From Blasia pusilla (lineage: Eukaryota > Marchantiophyta > Marchantiopsida > Blasiales): a stretch of DNA of 64,000 bases. The first letter of the stretch is position 1. The number at the start of each line of letters is the position of its first letter. The stretch lies in the NCBI GenBank assembly GCA_050084515.1, contig CM114272.1, forward strand, positions 55,552,001-55,616,000, written 5' to 3'. Below the pieces are notes generated by a model, which had not been told where the DNA came from, did no database searches, and saw only the letters and a list, made by a program, of their open reading frames with translations. Positions 21,014 to 34,403 of this stretch are shown here, piece by piece. Both the position numbers and the translations under genes were made by a program.

Positions 21014-21870
21014 CATGGTTGCACAAAAATGGACAAGTCCATCCCTAGGAAGGACAAATTTGGACATGTACACGGACATGGATTGTAAGAGGTGGGACCC
21101 ACACTTAGAGTTCATGATGAAAGGCAAGGCATGGGTGAGTGGGGCAATAAGGGGGGAGGAAGTGGAGGTGGAAAGAGGAGGGAGGAAGACAATCCCGGTT
21201 GATTTCCTTTCCTTTAGCTACTTAGATGTTCAATTTGCTAAGTTGTGAAAGTCCAAGGCATAGCGCAACACACTAATGCGCTGCTTCCGCTATTGAGAGG
21301 ACTCAAGAATTTTGCTATTTGGATTTTGCAAGTCCTTGGGAAAAAATGTCCCGTAGTCACGAATCAAATAAAAAAGAAGTATTTTTTGTAACATGGGATT
21401 CCATGCCATAATTGTTATTTGTATTTTAGTGTTTATGGGCGTGGTTGGAAAATCTACACATACTAGATTGCATACTTGGTTACCCGATGCAATTGAGTCC
21501 CTCCAAAGACACAACTACAGTTTGCTGTCAAAATTCTTGAGGGTCGCCAACTCGCCAGAGGCGCGGAGCCGTTGCGGCGGGCTACGTACGAATTCAACAA
21601 AGAGTGTGGAGGCCTGCAACTCCAAAGCTAAAGGGATCATAAGTAAAAAAAACGAAGTAAGGTATAAATATTGTAAAAAGTTTGCTTACGTTAGCAATTT
21701 ACGTCTTTTGCTTAAGTTCACCTTATTGGGTATGAAAGTATGGAACACAAAAGCAAGTGGGGGGAATGAGAAAAAAAAGAGGAAGGTTGGGCCTACATGG
21801 ACAAGTCCTTCCATAGCACGGAAATAAGTCCACATACATGGAATTTTTCCACGATCCACATGGAAACTTG
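21014..21870 (-). repeat. Foldback/MITE-like element, interrupted
   Basis: The left end CATGGTTGCACAAAAATGGA (21014) and following sequence to about 21195 match 55784-55960. The segment near 21750-21850 (CTACATGGACAAGTCCTTCC and on) matches the far end of the same family. Between them lies about 550 bp of unrelated DNA, probably a later insertion. Non-coding. Confidence 0.6.
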
Positions 21871-24230
21871 GGCCGAGTGAGGTGTGGTGTGGGATTAGGT
21901 GCAAGCAAGGCGGGACGGAGTGCAAGATGCGGATATTTTGGCCCGCACGGACATAAGTCCGTTCTTGCCCAAATCCAGCTTCTTTCTCTAGCTCCTACCG
22001 AATCCTACCAAGAATGAGCTCCAAAGGCTCAACATGAGAAAGATGGGAGCTCACTCACGACTTATACTTCATCTAGGCAAGAAAGTATCGAGTAATGATA
22101 CTCGACACAATTTACCATAAACACGGAGAAAGCGATAGTGAAATCCATTCAATTTAATTTGCTTGGAGTGGAGCAAGATAGATATGGAGCTTACTTTTGA
22201 AATCTCACCTAAAGATTTTAGCAAGAAACATTTTCCTCCGGTTTGGCCCCACTAATCTAACATTTTGGCTTGGTTGCCTACTTTGACATTGTTTGGCTCT
22301 TGTTTTGCTCCGCTTCCACTTTCTCTTGAGAATGATAACTTTCCTATCTCCAACTTTCACCCCAAAATTACTCTTCCCTTTTTCCTCCTACCTCCAATTA
22401 TTCAAAGTTATGGGTTTATTGTCCACACATGTATAGCTTTGTGGATGCAAATAACTTCGATTCAATAAAGTTAAGGCCTTAATTTTTTTTCCATGGACAT
22501 TTTCCTTCTCGTACTTCACTTCGTGTATAAAAGAAGTCGTTGCCTTCCTATTTCTAGTAATCCCACTTCCTTCGTCAATAGTACCGATGGATTCACATAA
22601 GTCTTATTCCTAGGTGGATACGAGAGAAGAGAGAGTTACGGATTCTAATTTTCGTGAAGGGATATGACATTTAATATGTTCAACAAATAAGATGTTCGCC
22701 TTCTAAACTAATAGAATTATTCTAAATTGATTTAAAAAACATTTAATTTTTTTGAAAATTAATTAGGAAGAACAATTAAAACCCGTAGGCTTCCATGCCC
22801 ACTCTAGAATGATTAATGGCTAGGCCGGGTTCTAATTCCTTCCGAAATCTGGATTAAAATTAGGGAAGGAAGACCTTTACCATTTCCCATCCCCTCACGA
22901 AGGTTTTCATGGCTTAGCAGTACATTGCATCCATCCCCATCTCACCAACGAAAACGCAGGAGCAAACGTAATTCCACTTGTGTGCGCTAGACTTCCATCA
23001 TCAATTTCGTATGTATAACGAATTACTAGTGACATAAATGGCTGGAAATTGAGACGAATAATGGAAGACATTGATGAGGAGGGCATTTTGGAGGGGGAGT
23101 GTCTCGTCCCATTTCCCCAACGCTCCTTTTGCTCCAACTTCCTTAATAATATTCGACGAACCAAATTAATACGATCCCGTAATACCGGTAGGAGGAACTA
23201 TATACATACACTTTCGTATCTCGCCGAACTTACTGCCTCCGTCCTCAGGTAATGGCATGAGATTTCGTAATAAATCATTATAAGAGGCGGTTGGCCTCGT
23301 ATCCAACGGCTCTTGTATAGCATGTTCTTGTACGGAGGCTCCGTGACGTACAGTAGGTGGGGAAAGTCGGCGAAACATAGACGTCAGTCAGTGGAAAGGA
23401 GAATTGATTGATCTCATGTTACCAACCGACTGCGACGGGGACGAAGTACGAAGTACGAAATGCGAAGTAAGAACTTAGAACGAAAGGAAAAGAACTTCCC
23501 CGCCCAGACAGACCGCGTTCGGGGGGGGGAGGGGGTGGTAAAGGTCTCTAGAGGTGTTGGGGGAAAAGTCCACTACTACAGCTCAAATCTTGCGAAAGAA
23601 AAGGACTTGCCATTTACAGTGAAGTTGGTGGGCGGCGGGTTGTGGGAGGGGGGCCCGGTCAAGCGTTGGCCTTCCATATTCGGGAAGGCCAGCTCTTTGT
23701 TCGGTCCGGTAGATACTCATCACTGGCGCTGTCGACTTGGGATGGGAACGACAAGACAAACCGCTGGCGGATTCGGTTCGATCGCTTTGTACAGCGTTGA
23801 CCGACCGCGAAAGGTCGAATTTTCCAGTTGGCATTCCGACGTGGGACTGGATGGACGGACGGATGGAAGATAAGATGGAGTGCGACTGGTTTCCGCCTTT
23901 ACATTTAACGCGACGGGAATCATTAGTTTACTTTAGCGCGCTCGCACGTCTCACGTCGTGAGATTATTATTGATTATGAGGTGTAAGACCAAAGATTCCA
24001 AGCTCGCTTCTTGGAGACATGGATGTAATAATGATGCCAGTATGGGGCACAAGAGTCGTTACGTGTCCGATTGGTTACTCCCTTACTTCTCCCTAATTCA
24101 ATTGTGCGAGTGTCGGTCGCTACCGACCCAACGGGTAATCCTCCTTACCCCTTCGTTCGTACTTTTCCACCTACTCTCCGCCCACTCATAATCCCACGAT
24201 CGCTACCACATTCGAACATGGCCTGCAACG
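21871..24230. other. Intergenic DNA without recognised gene
   Basis: AT-rich up to about 22900, then GC-richer. There is a G run near 23522-23536 and a short GACGGACGGATGG stretch near 23852. No open frame shows a known domain. Confidence 0.4.
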
Positions 24231-24273
24231 ACCGGACCGGACCGGACCGGCCTGGACCGGACCGGACCGGACT
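24231..24273. repeat. (CCGGA)n microsatellite
   Basis: The pentamer ACCGG/CCGGA is repeated about eight times with one interruption (GGCCT). Confidence 0.9.
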
Positions 24274-25474
24274 TCACTGACTGACTGAGACTCGCGCGTT
24301 TTACGTTACGTCCGGCTTCGTAAATTCGCTCCTTTACGCTTCGTTCGCTACCAAGACTCGCGGATCTGTAGAGACTACCGCATTAATACGTAGGAACGAT
24401 GGATGGAATCTGTCGCGCTCTACGACTGAAAACGTGCTCGGCTGGTTGACCTCCGCCTCTTCTTTCCACGAGACCGACGGTTATGCCTCACGTTTCGAAT
24501 CACCCTCATGAAGTGAGCCACCACCTGTTGTTCCGGTCGTCAGTTCTCGTATGAGGAGATCTCTATACAATGCACAACATGTTCTTTTTGCTAAAAAAAA
24601 CAATAAGGATTTCCCGAGCAAGTAAAGGACAAACTGGGAGCAGACTTTAAATGATGGAATTTAATGAACGGAGCATGATGCGGTGGTTTCATATCGATCC
24701 ATGGGTGCGTATTGTTCGGTGGGGTGTAGAGTATAGGAAGCGAGGATCCTTCTATAATCGCCGACACTGAAATATTTCCATGTAAATTTAGAAATATTTA
24801 GTAGGGTCGATCAACAAAATAAGGAGGGAATAGATAAACTTTGCTGATCATAGGAAAGAATAAGTCCTTATAAAAATATTCTATATTTGAACCAGCCAAC
24901 TGGACTATCTGATAAGAAGATCACTTATCAAACACATGACCGAACGACTCTTACGATCTAAAAATGACCTCTTAAAATAAGGGTTGAGTGTGGCCAAAAT
25001 AACCGCACTCATTGAAAAGCGATGGAAATACACCCGTGAATAAAAAGAAGAACAAATACATGCACGAGTAGTCCAAAGATTATCATATCCGACAATTTCA
25101 CGCGAAAATTAGGGACTATCTCGGCCACCACGTCGACGGAGTTTAGATGTGAACCGAATCTCATTCAAGCACAGGGACAAGAATCGCGGGTTATGCGACG
25201 GGGTACAAACGGTCACCGAAACTGCGAGAAAGCCTTGTAAGGAGCGAGCGGGTATGAAGTTCGAAACGGCGCGACGGAGACAGTTTTAAGAACCGGGGGC
25301 GGCGGTAGAGTCCTTGTCTCCTTAGCTCCTCGGTCCTCCCCATCCCCATCCCACATACAGTGACGTACCTCTAAGGCGCTGGACACAAGCCCGGAACTTT
25401 TTGTTTCGCTCGGGAAGTAATCTACCCACGTGTCTTCGATCTAGGCGATGCTGTTGCAGCCCAGCAGTCCTTAC
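24274..25474. other. Intergenic DNA without recognised gene
   Basis: Mixed composition, with CG-rich stretches near 24290-24480 and 25120-25260 and AT-rich DNA between. I see no domain, tRNA-like or repeat structure. Confidence 0.4.
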
Positions 25475-27026
25475 TTACCCCCAAGGAAAGATGCACTTCG
25501 ATAAAAACGAGTGATGGAAAACCCATCGGAAGTACAAAAGAGGGGGACTCAAAGAGTCAAAACCTGAAGGCCACAACAGGACCAGAAAAGGAAGAAGGGG
25601 CATTCCCCCTAACGATTTAAACTCACCAACAGCAGAGACAATATCAGCAACAACAAGAGAGCTATGACTACTACTAAGTGGGCCTCTAGTGCCGGCGTCT
25701 CCCACAGCCTGAGCCCGCCGCAAAATCCCATTAGCCTGGGCACGCTGCAACGCTATGGAGACCCGCTGCCTACAATACAGAATCGTAGTAGCTAAGGACA
25801 ACCCATTTCTCGAGTGGAGATGATGGGCAATCCGTATGAACGAAGTCGAACCTCTCCCCATAGCCCCATACATCTCTATGGGCAGGGGATGAAGATGTGT
25901 CCTCGTGTAGTCGATCAGAGATATGTGTCTTCTTCGCCGCCCGCCGCCGCCGCTCCTTGTAGCATTCGCCCTTGGGCCACCACTTGGGCTCAGACCGCCT
26001 CCCGCGTAGGATCTCGTGACTACCACGTCCGCCACAACCACCTCACCACGTGTCATGTAGAGATCGGCACGAATGAGGGAATCCCCATCAAGGAGTAGTG
26101 CCTCTCTCTCTGCACATGGAAGCCACTCTCCCGAGCAATATCGAACATGATATCCCCGACCGCATCGTGAGTGGCTATCCTCTCACCCCAATCGACAAAG
26201 CGTGCCAAATGCACACCAAGTGGATCCAGCTCGGCGACACTCATAGGTGTGTCGAACCAACCACCGATGGTTGGGGAGGCCCAAGCGGAACCGCATCGCT
26301 GTGGTATAGGTAAGTGGTGCGACACGAAAGCTCGGAGAAGGGGGCGCCCTACCCATGAGCCTGCCCCTTCCGAGCAAGAGCGAACACGGGCCCTAACCTC
26401 CATGGGGATATTCCCGCCGACATAGTGCCTCTAAAACTGCCTCAAAGTGGGCTTCCATCAAGGAAGATTGGAGCCCAGATCGACCGGGAGGTAACTAAGG
26501 AGGAGAAAGTGGGGAGAACGGGCTCGGCCTCAACTCAAGGGAATCTCTACAAGCCTGTGAGTGAAGATCGAAGTGGGAAAGAGCCATCTCGACTGGGAGA
26601 CGAGTGCAGAAGAAGGAGCGGTCTATCTCTAACCAAAAATCGAGCAAAGAAGGGTGCCACTATGGCCCAACTCCCTAAAAAAGCGGAGGGCGCCACTAAC
26701 TCGGTCGAGAGAAGACCTACTCCACCAAAAGAAATCGGCCAAGAGGCCTGTCTACGAGCTAACTCCCCCATGGGGCACTCTAAGGAGCCGGGTCCTAGAA
26801 GATCCCCAAACACCTGCATGAGCTTCCTATCAAAGGATCTATATAGGGAAGAAAGGTGACTAGATGTCCAGACAGTTCTAGTGAGGTAACCAGGTCTACG
26901 AGCAAAACAAGAAGAGAGAATGCCGAAGGCGACTTGAGGGTCACCAATCCTCGTAAGATCATCAATGTGGAGAAGATCGTCGGTAAGAGCCGCTGCCACC
27001 CCCAAGACCGTAACTTTTGGGCCCAA
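25475..27026 (-). pseudogene. Non-LTR retroelement polyprotein, 3' part (RT C-terminus and probable nuclease domain)
   Basis: The protein reads from 27026 downward in three overlapping frame pieces. The first contains LTRIGDPQVAFGILSSCFARRPGYL and ELARRQASWPISFGGVGLLS (quoted in part), typical of the region after the RT palm in plant LINE-like elements. The second carries HDAVGDIMFDIARESGF. The third has ADLYMTRGEVVVADVVV and MYGAMGRGSTSFIRIAHHLHSR, then RQRVSIALQRAQANGIL. The R-A-D...D spacing resembles a restriction-like endonuclease, which is tentative. The RT catalytic part is absent, as in a 5'-truncated insertion. Confidence 0.7.
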
Positions 27027-29973
27027 ACGTTATAAGTATGGTATAATATACGTGCTCATGGAAACCCGTAGTAATAATGGTAATACAGTTCTGGTCCGTC
27101 CGTCCGTCCATCCGTCTTTCCGTCTCCCTGTCCAGAAGGTACCGGAAGCGACGCAGGGAAACGACAAAATGTTGTAGGTGAATTTACTAAAATTCAGTAA
27201 ACGGGTGTACTTAGCAGTTAATTCCAAATCAGCTTTCGCTGGAGTTTTGGAGGTGGTGTGCTGGCCAGGGCTTCGTACCACAGCGCCAAAAGTTTACGCG
27301 TTAATCACGAGCTTATACACGACGGAAGATGTGTAGCAATAACTTCACTGAGGGCACTTATTTCAGACCTACTTACACATTCGAGTGATCTCGGGGGACT
27401 CCTTTCCCGATTCCCAACGTGTGCCCATTAGGGTTAGATGAGATGTTAGAGAGATTGAATGAACAAGAGATCGAGAGAGGACGTGGGCGGTGTAGTACTG
27501 CGACGACATAACTAAGTTTCCGTTGATTAGCTTGCGCAAACCACAACAAGAACAACATCACCACCAGCCCTCATCCGTGAACCACTCACTCATCCGACGA
27601 GATCTAGAAAAGGGAGATTCACATCAGGTCTGACTCGCAAGAAGTGTCGACAAGGCTCAGATCGCATGAAAAGCACCACCGAAAAGCCTGATAGGGCTGT
27701 GCCAGAGGCAACGCTTATGGTTGCGGTTCTGAAAGGGGAGCGCGATAAAGTCTCTCGAGCTTATTGGTCTCTCTCTATCTCTCTCTGCTTTTGCGGTCAT
27801 GAAGTAAGAAAGGAAATATGGTGTGAGTTTGTAGTCTTTCTGTCGGAAGCATACACATGACGGTGGCCAGACACATCCGTCAACTAACACATGCAAGGAG
27901 TCAGTTTTCTGGTTCCGAGTTCGCATGATAGTCCAGATTCCTGCTTGACGAGATGATCCACACAGTGAAAATGCTCATGCACTTGATGGTCGTAGTCATA
28001 GCCATTTGTCAACCGTCCCACGTCAGTTTTCTGGTGCGAAATTCGCAGCCCAGAATCCCCCCCTCAGGGAGGAATCCGTACACGGTAGCTAAACCCCAAC
28101 CGGATTTTCAACGGGGTAGCTGCCAGTTGCCTGGAATTCAAAACTGGCGACAACCCAAAAATTCCCAGGCCGCATTTCTCCTCTAGGTGACTTCCATCTT
28201 GGGAAATCCCGGGCGCGACATCGCTCGTGTGGCGTTTCCAAATTTGAGGGTACAGCTACCCCTGGTAGATGTGCTACTTCATGAAAACCGACTTTGGCCG
28301 AGGTTGACGAGTTTACCTCGAATGCCTTCCGTGGTGAGCACCGGGCGACCTCGGGCTCCTCGCTCATGGGCAGCGAGCGCGGCAGGACAGGAAGTCACGG
28401 TTCCTGACCTCATTGAGCGGCGATGGTCAACAAGCGGTTGCAGGCTGCCATTCATGGGCCGGCTGTAGCGGGAAGCAGGAGAAAGTAAACCGGGTCTAGG
28501 GCCGGTTCGCATCATGATGGCATCAGCTGCACTCTTGAGAGTTTTCATCATCATTTCATCACTGCCATGTGGGTTCGGTCAACTTTGGGGCATGAATATT
28601 AGCTGGTTAGGCTCGTGAGGCAGGGTCTGACGATCAACACACCGCTGCCACAGGCCTGCGAGTTCGTTTCTGTACGGGTGCGCCATCATACTGAGTTTGC
28701 GACATCCGCATCGTTGGTCAAGCTTCGCGATGCTGTCCGTTAGGATCGCTACTTACCGATGGGAGGTCAGATAGCACATGGAATGACGCGTGCGACATGG
28801 ATTAGCTTGCGACATGCAAGAAGTTTTGCGCGCGAGAAACCAGCACCGTTGGCTCTACACTACCCCCACCCAACCCGCTTTCCAGTTCAAGCTCGGTTGC
28901 CGCGATAGAAGACCATACGTAAACGCACATCAAATCACATGCGATGGGTTTAGCGATGTCGATTTGTCCGGAGAGGGCAAATATAGAGAACCAGACACCG
29001 GCGAGCCGGTTACGTTCAAATCCCACATTCATCAAACCGAAGCTGCGTGTGAACGTGCAGCGTTGTAACTGTTTCCAGAAGCATGGGTCGGGGGCCGAGT
29101 CGCGCCAGTGGGGCTGACTGGTGGTGGGAGGGACACGGTAACCAGAATTGTGAAACACAAGCCACCACAAGGACGGAGACACCAAAACGAGACGACAAGC
29201 GTTGGACAGAAATGATCGACTTCATTGAAACCAGCGCAAGTCTCTTGCCTGAGACTTTAATCTTTTTCTACTGCTCGGTGGCTTTACACAGTCTTGGGCA
29301 GAGAAAGGCAAGAAGCATCTCTCTTTCGAAATTGGAACCCGGCGAAAGCTACTAAGAAACAGTAGCTTGGCACATTTTAAGTTACGAGGGTTGTAAGCAA
29401 TGGAAGAAATTACAGCGTATGTTGGAACAAGATAGCACCCTGAATTGTAAAAGCACCTTCCAAAACCTGCACACGAAAAATGATTGGTGTCAGACTGAGG
29501 TTTTCAGGGGTCGTTTACTTTCCGTATGACCTGTTCAGACACCCAGCGAATGAACAAAGTTCCTACACCAATGACGGCAAACGCAGTAACTGCTTCCACG
29601 AGAAGAACTTTGGCCGAAACGAAGGTAAGGACGCTGTGAAGAGGTACCATGATGGTAGCTTTCAAAGTCGGAAGTACTCCAGGTTGCTGATCTGCACGTT
29701 CTCAACATGCTTGCTTACCGCATTACTTAAAAGGACCACTAGCAGCCGCCAAGTGCCAGCCACAAGGCTCGCGGCACCGACCAAGAAGGTCGAGATAAAT
29801 CTCAACGCACGCAGGCGTACGACATCTCTTGCAATAGAATCAGCGAAGAGCACGATTCAGCGACCAATGCCCACCCACATCTCCGAGCACAGACTTCCAG
29901 GACGCTAGCAAAATTGCTTTGGGTGGTTCACCAATGATTGAGTACCTGATTTCCATTCACAAGCTCACGGAAG
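27027..29973. other. Region downstream of the LRL gene, no recognised gene
   Basis: No open frame carries a known domain. The part next to 29973 probably contains the 3' untranslated region of the minus-strand LRL gene. Its extent cannot be set without transcripts. Low-complexity CCGT repeats occur near 27099-27114. Confidence 0.4.
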
Positions 29974-32900
29974 CTATTGGCTTCGTCTTTGAGGCTCATC
30001 CTTTCCCTTAAACTTAGCTTTGGGTGATAATTTTGAGGATGCAGCATTTGCACCCGTACCGACGCTACTCTTGCTATCAGCGACAGCTACCTCTCTAGCG
30101 TCTTTGCTGGTGTTATTGTTCTTTGGAGCACCAGTCCCTGGTTTGTTTGCACTATCTCCGTCGATTCCTCCACTGCCTGAAGGGGCAGCTGCTCCACTAA
30201 CAGGAGGAGCAGTGCTAACAGCCACTGCGGTTGCCGATGGTTCGGAACGCTGTCGCTCACCCGAGACCTGCGCATGCGCTGCGCCCTGACCACCACCTTG
30301 AGATCTGGAATTCGTGCTAGAGATGGCCGTCGCTAGAGAAATCGGCATTAAACAGAGACCCTTGCTTTGTAAGTACTGCATGGCGGACCCCATGTCCTCT
30401 TCCATCAAGCGAGCTACTTGCCTCTCCGTTAAAGCTAATCCGTCTTGGGATGGTCCAGGCGCCCCATTATTGCGTCCTACAGTCGAACTCACGTAATTAC
30501 TCGGACCCTGCGCGATCGGAAATTACGACTTACGTGAGTAGATTTCCTCTATTTCAGTGAAACGAACTCAGCAAAGAGAAGCTTCCACAGCACAAGATAA
30601 ATCTCAAAAAAATGTGGAGTATACTACTACCTCAGATGGAAGGTCCGCAACTAGTGGCGCTACAGCACCGGCGCCTCCAAGTCTACTCATGCTCAGTACC
30701 TGGAGTCCAAAAGGATACAGCGTCACATCCAGTGAAGTAGAAGCAATTCATTCCGGTATGCATCTCGTCGAGATCACCGATTCCTAAACACTGGAAAGTG
30801 AGACATCCATAACGTAGTATACCCACCTTGACTTGAAGCTGCAGAAACTTCACGTAATCAATGATCTCGTCCAGCATAGAAGCCTTGTCGGTCTGTGCGA
30901 GACATCAAAGGCGATTCAAATCCGGGATTAAACACTGGTCACAAGCGACCCCGTAAAAGATCCCACACAAGATAATGCAGCAAATGCCAAATGAACGTAA
31001 GGAGAGATAAATTGATGGCCCGTATCCAACGCTCGGTGTTATTGCCCCGCATAATCAACTTCGCAGATGGAATCCTCACTTCTGTCCTACTGAGGCCCCC
31101 TATTGAGCATAGAGTTTCTATGCCGCTTCATGTTTTAGAGCTGGACACCGGAATCCCACGGAGGAGACATGAATCCCTACGAAATTTGCGGCTGCGGACT
31201 GGATCTGAGGAGGATTTCGGTATACTGCCAATCGGGGGAGAGTCAGTTGAGCGAAGAAACATTAGGATGAGTTCCATCACAGCTGCTCTTCACAGTTCCA
31301 GCGGGTGCTCCCAGGGCCGTCCTCAAGGCATAGACAAAGTCGGTCCTTTATCGTGGTCGGCAAAGACCTGATTGCTGCGTTCCACAAGATTGCTCCCTCT
31401 TCAACGGAGACCTAGTGTGTCCACATCGATAACCTCACGTACAACGACCTAACGTGCCACCAACTGCAAAAGTCTGCAATCAATATTAACGTTGTCCACG
31501 TCCGATCTCAAGCGAGTGACAGATTCGCCCCCGCATTCTCATGATGAGAATGCTAGAGAGACCTAAGCGTGGACAGTCTCACGTTCACCCGCGATCCCGG
31601 CTACAATACGTCAGGCGCGTTCACACGCTTGAAGAGGTGGCCGGCGGGACTCGCGGGTGACACCCCAGGTCGTGATTCTGTTAGCTGTTTGTGATGATTA
31701 CGAATTGTGCACTCGCGTCGCAGTTCACAGATATCGCGATGCCCTACACTCAGTGTTGCAAGGCCCAATGCCTCGCATTGGTTACATCATCCCTTGCCCC
31801 CCGGTGCCTCCCACGATATCGCCCACCACACCGTACGCAGATGGTAGAGGTACTACATACTGCCGCCCACCGTACGCACAGGAGGAAAACCCGAAAACAT
31901 CATAAACCTCATGAAATACGTCCATGTTTGAGTCTGATCCTTCAACCCTATTCATTAATTTCGTGGGAAGTTCACTCAAGACTGCAGCAAATCCTACGTC
32001 AACTCCCAAGTATCCCCTGTCGTGCCTGCCAAGCCTTTTTGGCGGATGCATACTCAACCGCCGGTCAGTTTCCCATGGCATGTAACATCTGCTCGTGCCG
32101 GTCAATGCCGTCTTTCATGAACACCATTGCTCCGCTTCCACTTCGGGTATCGGAGACTCGGTTGTGAAATCCAATACGCTCATGTTCGTGAAGCCGCCGC
32201 TATATCACATGATTGTGTCCGGCTGAATTCCTGGGAAAGTCGAGGACGTTTGAAGGAAGTCCATCCTCCAGTCCCGACTGCTCATCTGCCTCATGCAGGA
32301 TTGGCCCTATCTAGGAAAGAAAGTGGACCTCGGCGAGTGAGACCTTACCTTATTGGAATTGGGCACTAGCTCTTGCAACGCCTTCATCCTCTCCGCAATC
32401 CTCTCCCTGCGGAGCTGCAATGTGGAACGCTCCAATCAGCTTACGTCCGGAGAGACTTAAGTCTACATTAATTGACAACATGCCATCCCAAAGCTGAGGG
32501 ACCGAGTGCGTCAGTCCGCCAATTTCCTCACGAGCATAGTTATTCGTCATAAACAGGTGTGCTGCTCCCACACTGCAATCAACGCAGATTTAACTGTTGC
32601 ATTGCAAGAACACAGGATCTGAAACGTTGAAAGTCCCCATTGAACTCACTCTTTCAGCAATGCTGTGAGGATCAGTAGCTTGACCGCGTCGAGCGCGCAC
32701 TCGTGGTCGAGCTGCCACAGCTACACCTGAGCCTGGTTGAGGTTGCGTAGCCGTAACTGGACTTCCGTACACGGGTACCGCCTGACCTGGCTGAACGCCT
32801 TGCGATGAAGCCCCATTTCCCTGCAATGTCTCAAGGGCACTTTCAGCGCATTTGCCTCCAACAGCAGAAGCGAGGAATCCGACAATTGACTAATCTGCGA

Positions 32901-34301
32901 AGCCAGCTTGACCCTGGTAGTCCTCAGACAGCAAAGACACCACCAACCTGTTGATGGGTCTGCTGGGCTGTGCGGGGCAATTGAGTCGGAGCTACCGAGC
33001 CTCCTCCGAACGAGGTGAAAAAACCTTGAGAAGTATCACGGACCTGCGGAAATGAGTGATGCAAATTCGATCCGTCAGGAAACGAATCCCTCTGTCGCCA
33101 ATTCATGGAAACTTCTCGATCGCAAGATCTCAAGACGGAACCAAGAGAAGTTGGACCAAGACTTACTGGCTGCCCTAAATTTCTCCGAAGAAAGTATGGC
33201 TCACTCACATTGTTCCCTGTATGAGTTTCCCTCATGGAAACTTCATCCTCGTCACGAGACCTTTTCCCAAGAAGATGGGCCTCTCCGGAGTCCCCACGGA
33301 GAAGAGTCTCTGGTTTGGCCTGTCCTAAACCCAGAGGTAATGGCGGAACTCCACCTACATATGGTTGCCTCCACGTCGGAGCGATTGGAGGAGGCGACTG
33401 AGGACCTCCTGATCCTTCGCTTCCACTGGATCCTACCGACGGAGACCTGGTAAGCGTAGCTCCTCGCGATCCAATACCTGGAATCGGCTGGTTAGCACCT
33501 GCATTGTGAAAATCACAGCCATGATGGATCTCGCCATCAGTGACCACGCCTGGATTTCTCCTGATCGTCCCTGATCTGGTGGTTGTAAAGGAAATGCAAC
33601 TCCCTCATCAACAATTGCGAGTGAGGGGCACAAGTACCTGGAGCTGCTGTAGAAACTTCCTGCAGGCCGCGCAAGCGCGCGCCTAGCAGATGATCGTCGT
33701 TGCCGGGGGGGTAGAGCACACTGTCACCAACGTGAGCGCTGTCGGCACCGTCTTGCAAGTCGCGATTGTGCGAACCCAGCAATCCGGGGGGAAGCAACGA
33801 CATGGTGAAGAGCTTCTGAGCATCCACGCCCAAGCGGGTGGCAGCGCCAGCGGCAGCACCGAAATCCCACGGGGCGCGCCCCGCACCGGCCATGTCGGTC
33901 CACGCAGGAAGAGAGAACATTTGCTCGAGAAATTCATCCATCGCGGGAGGAGGTTGCTCCGCCTGCTCGAATTGCAGAGCAGGCTGCTGATGAGGGGGGC
34001 TCAGGAGAGAAGGCATGGCGAGCGCCGCATTGCTCAGCGACGAGCGAGCGCTGCTAACGCCCGGCACCGGGCCACGAGAGCCCAGCATGGAGGCCGGTTG
34101 CATCTCTAAATGGAGTCCGGAGGAGAACGCAGACGGGCTCAAGAATGGGGACTGCTGCTGCTGATGGAAGGCTGCAGCGGCAGGAAAGCGATACTGAGAG
34201 CCGGAGGTGGAGAAGGAACCTGCAGCTGCTGGGGGCAAGGAGCCGAGGAGAGCTGGACCAAGGCGAGACGAGACGACCCCGACGCCCTGCTGCGCTGCCA
34301 T
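29974..34301 (-). CDS. LRL: bHLH transcription factor, LRL/UNE12 subfamily, seven exons
   Basis: Exons on the minus strand are 34301-33638, 33498-32948, 32820-32650, 32414-32349, 30892-30827, 30699-30631 and 30507-29974. All junctions are GT-AG and keep frame, giving 706 residues. [14 protein letters not shown] lies at residues 121-134. The bHLH spans about 440-506: basic region [18 protein letters not shown], helix 1 [18 protein letters not shown], helix 2 [33 protein letters not shown] follows, then [19 protein letters not shown] at about 563-581. This arrangement is characteristic of subfamily XI. LRL proteins act in the nucleus downstream of or with RSL factors in rhizoid and root-hair development. 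Start chosen as ATG at 34301; an open frame extends upstream. No defects seen. The long Ala/Ser/Gln-rich N-terminus is longer than in many angiosperm homologues. Confidence 0.93.
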
Positions 34302-34358
34302 GAACTGAACCGGAGCGCGGGATGGATGGATGGGATGTGGTGCGGCGCGGGGCGGGGC

Positions 34359-34399
34359 GATGAGATGAGATGAGATGAGAGATGCGATGAGATGAGATG
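34359..34399. repeat. (TGAGA)n pentamer repeat in the LRL 5' flank
   Basis: TGAGA/GATGA pentamers are repeated about eight times with one imperfect unit. On the coding (minus) strand this is a CTCAT pyrimidine-rich tract 58-98 bp upstream of the ATG. It lies in the probable 5' untranslated region or core promoter. Confidence 0.75.
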
Positions 34400-34403
34400 G
34401 GGG

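Noticed and set aside
25475-26056. A host gene encoding a 193-residue Gly/Arg-rich protein
   Set aside because: Its second half matches the C-terminal block of non-LTR retroelement polyproteins and continues the frames to 27026.
29480-29908. Plus-strand open frame of 142 residues downstream of LRL
   Set aside because: No domain, and it overlaps the probable 3' untranslated region of the minus-strand gene; composition is unremarkable.
33052-33453. Plus-strand open frame of 133 residues
   Set aside because: It is antisense to exon 2 of the LRL gene, and its composition is explained by that exon.
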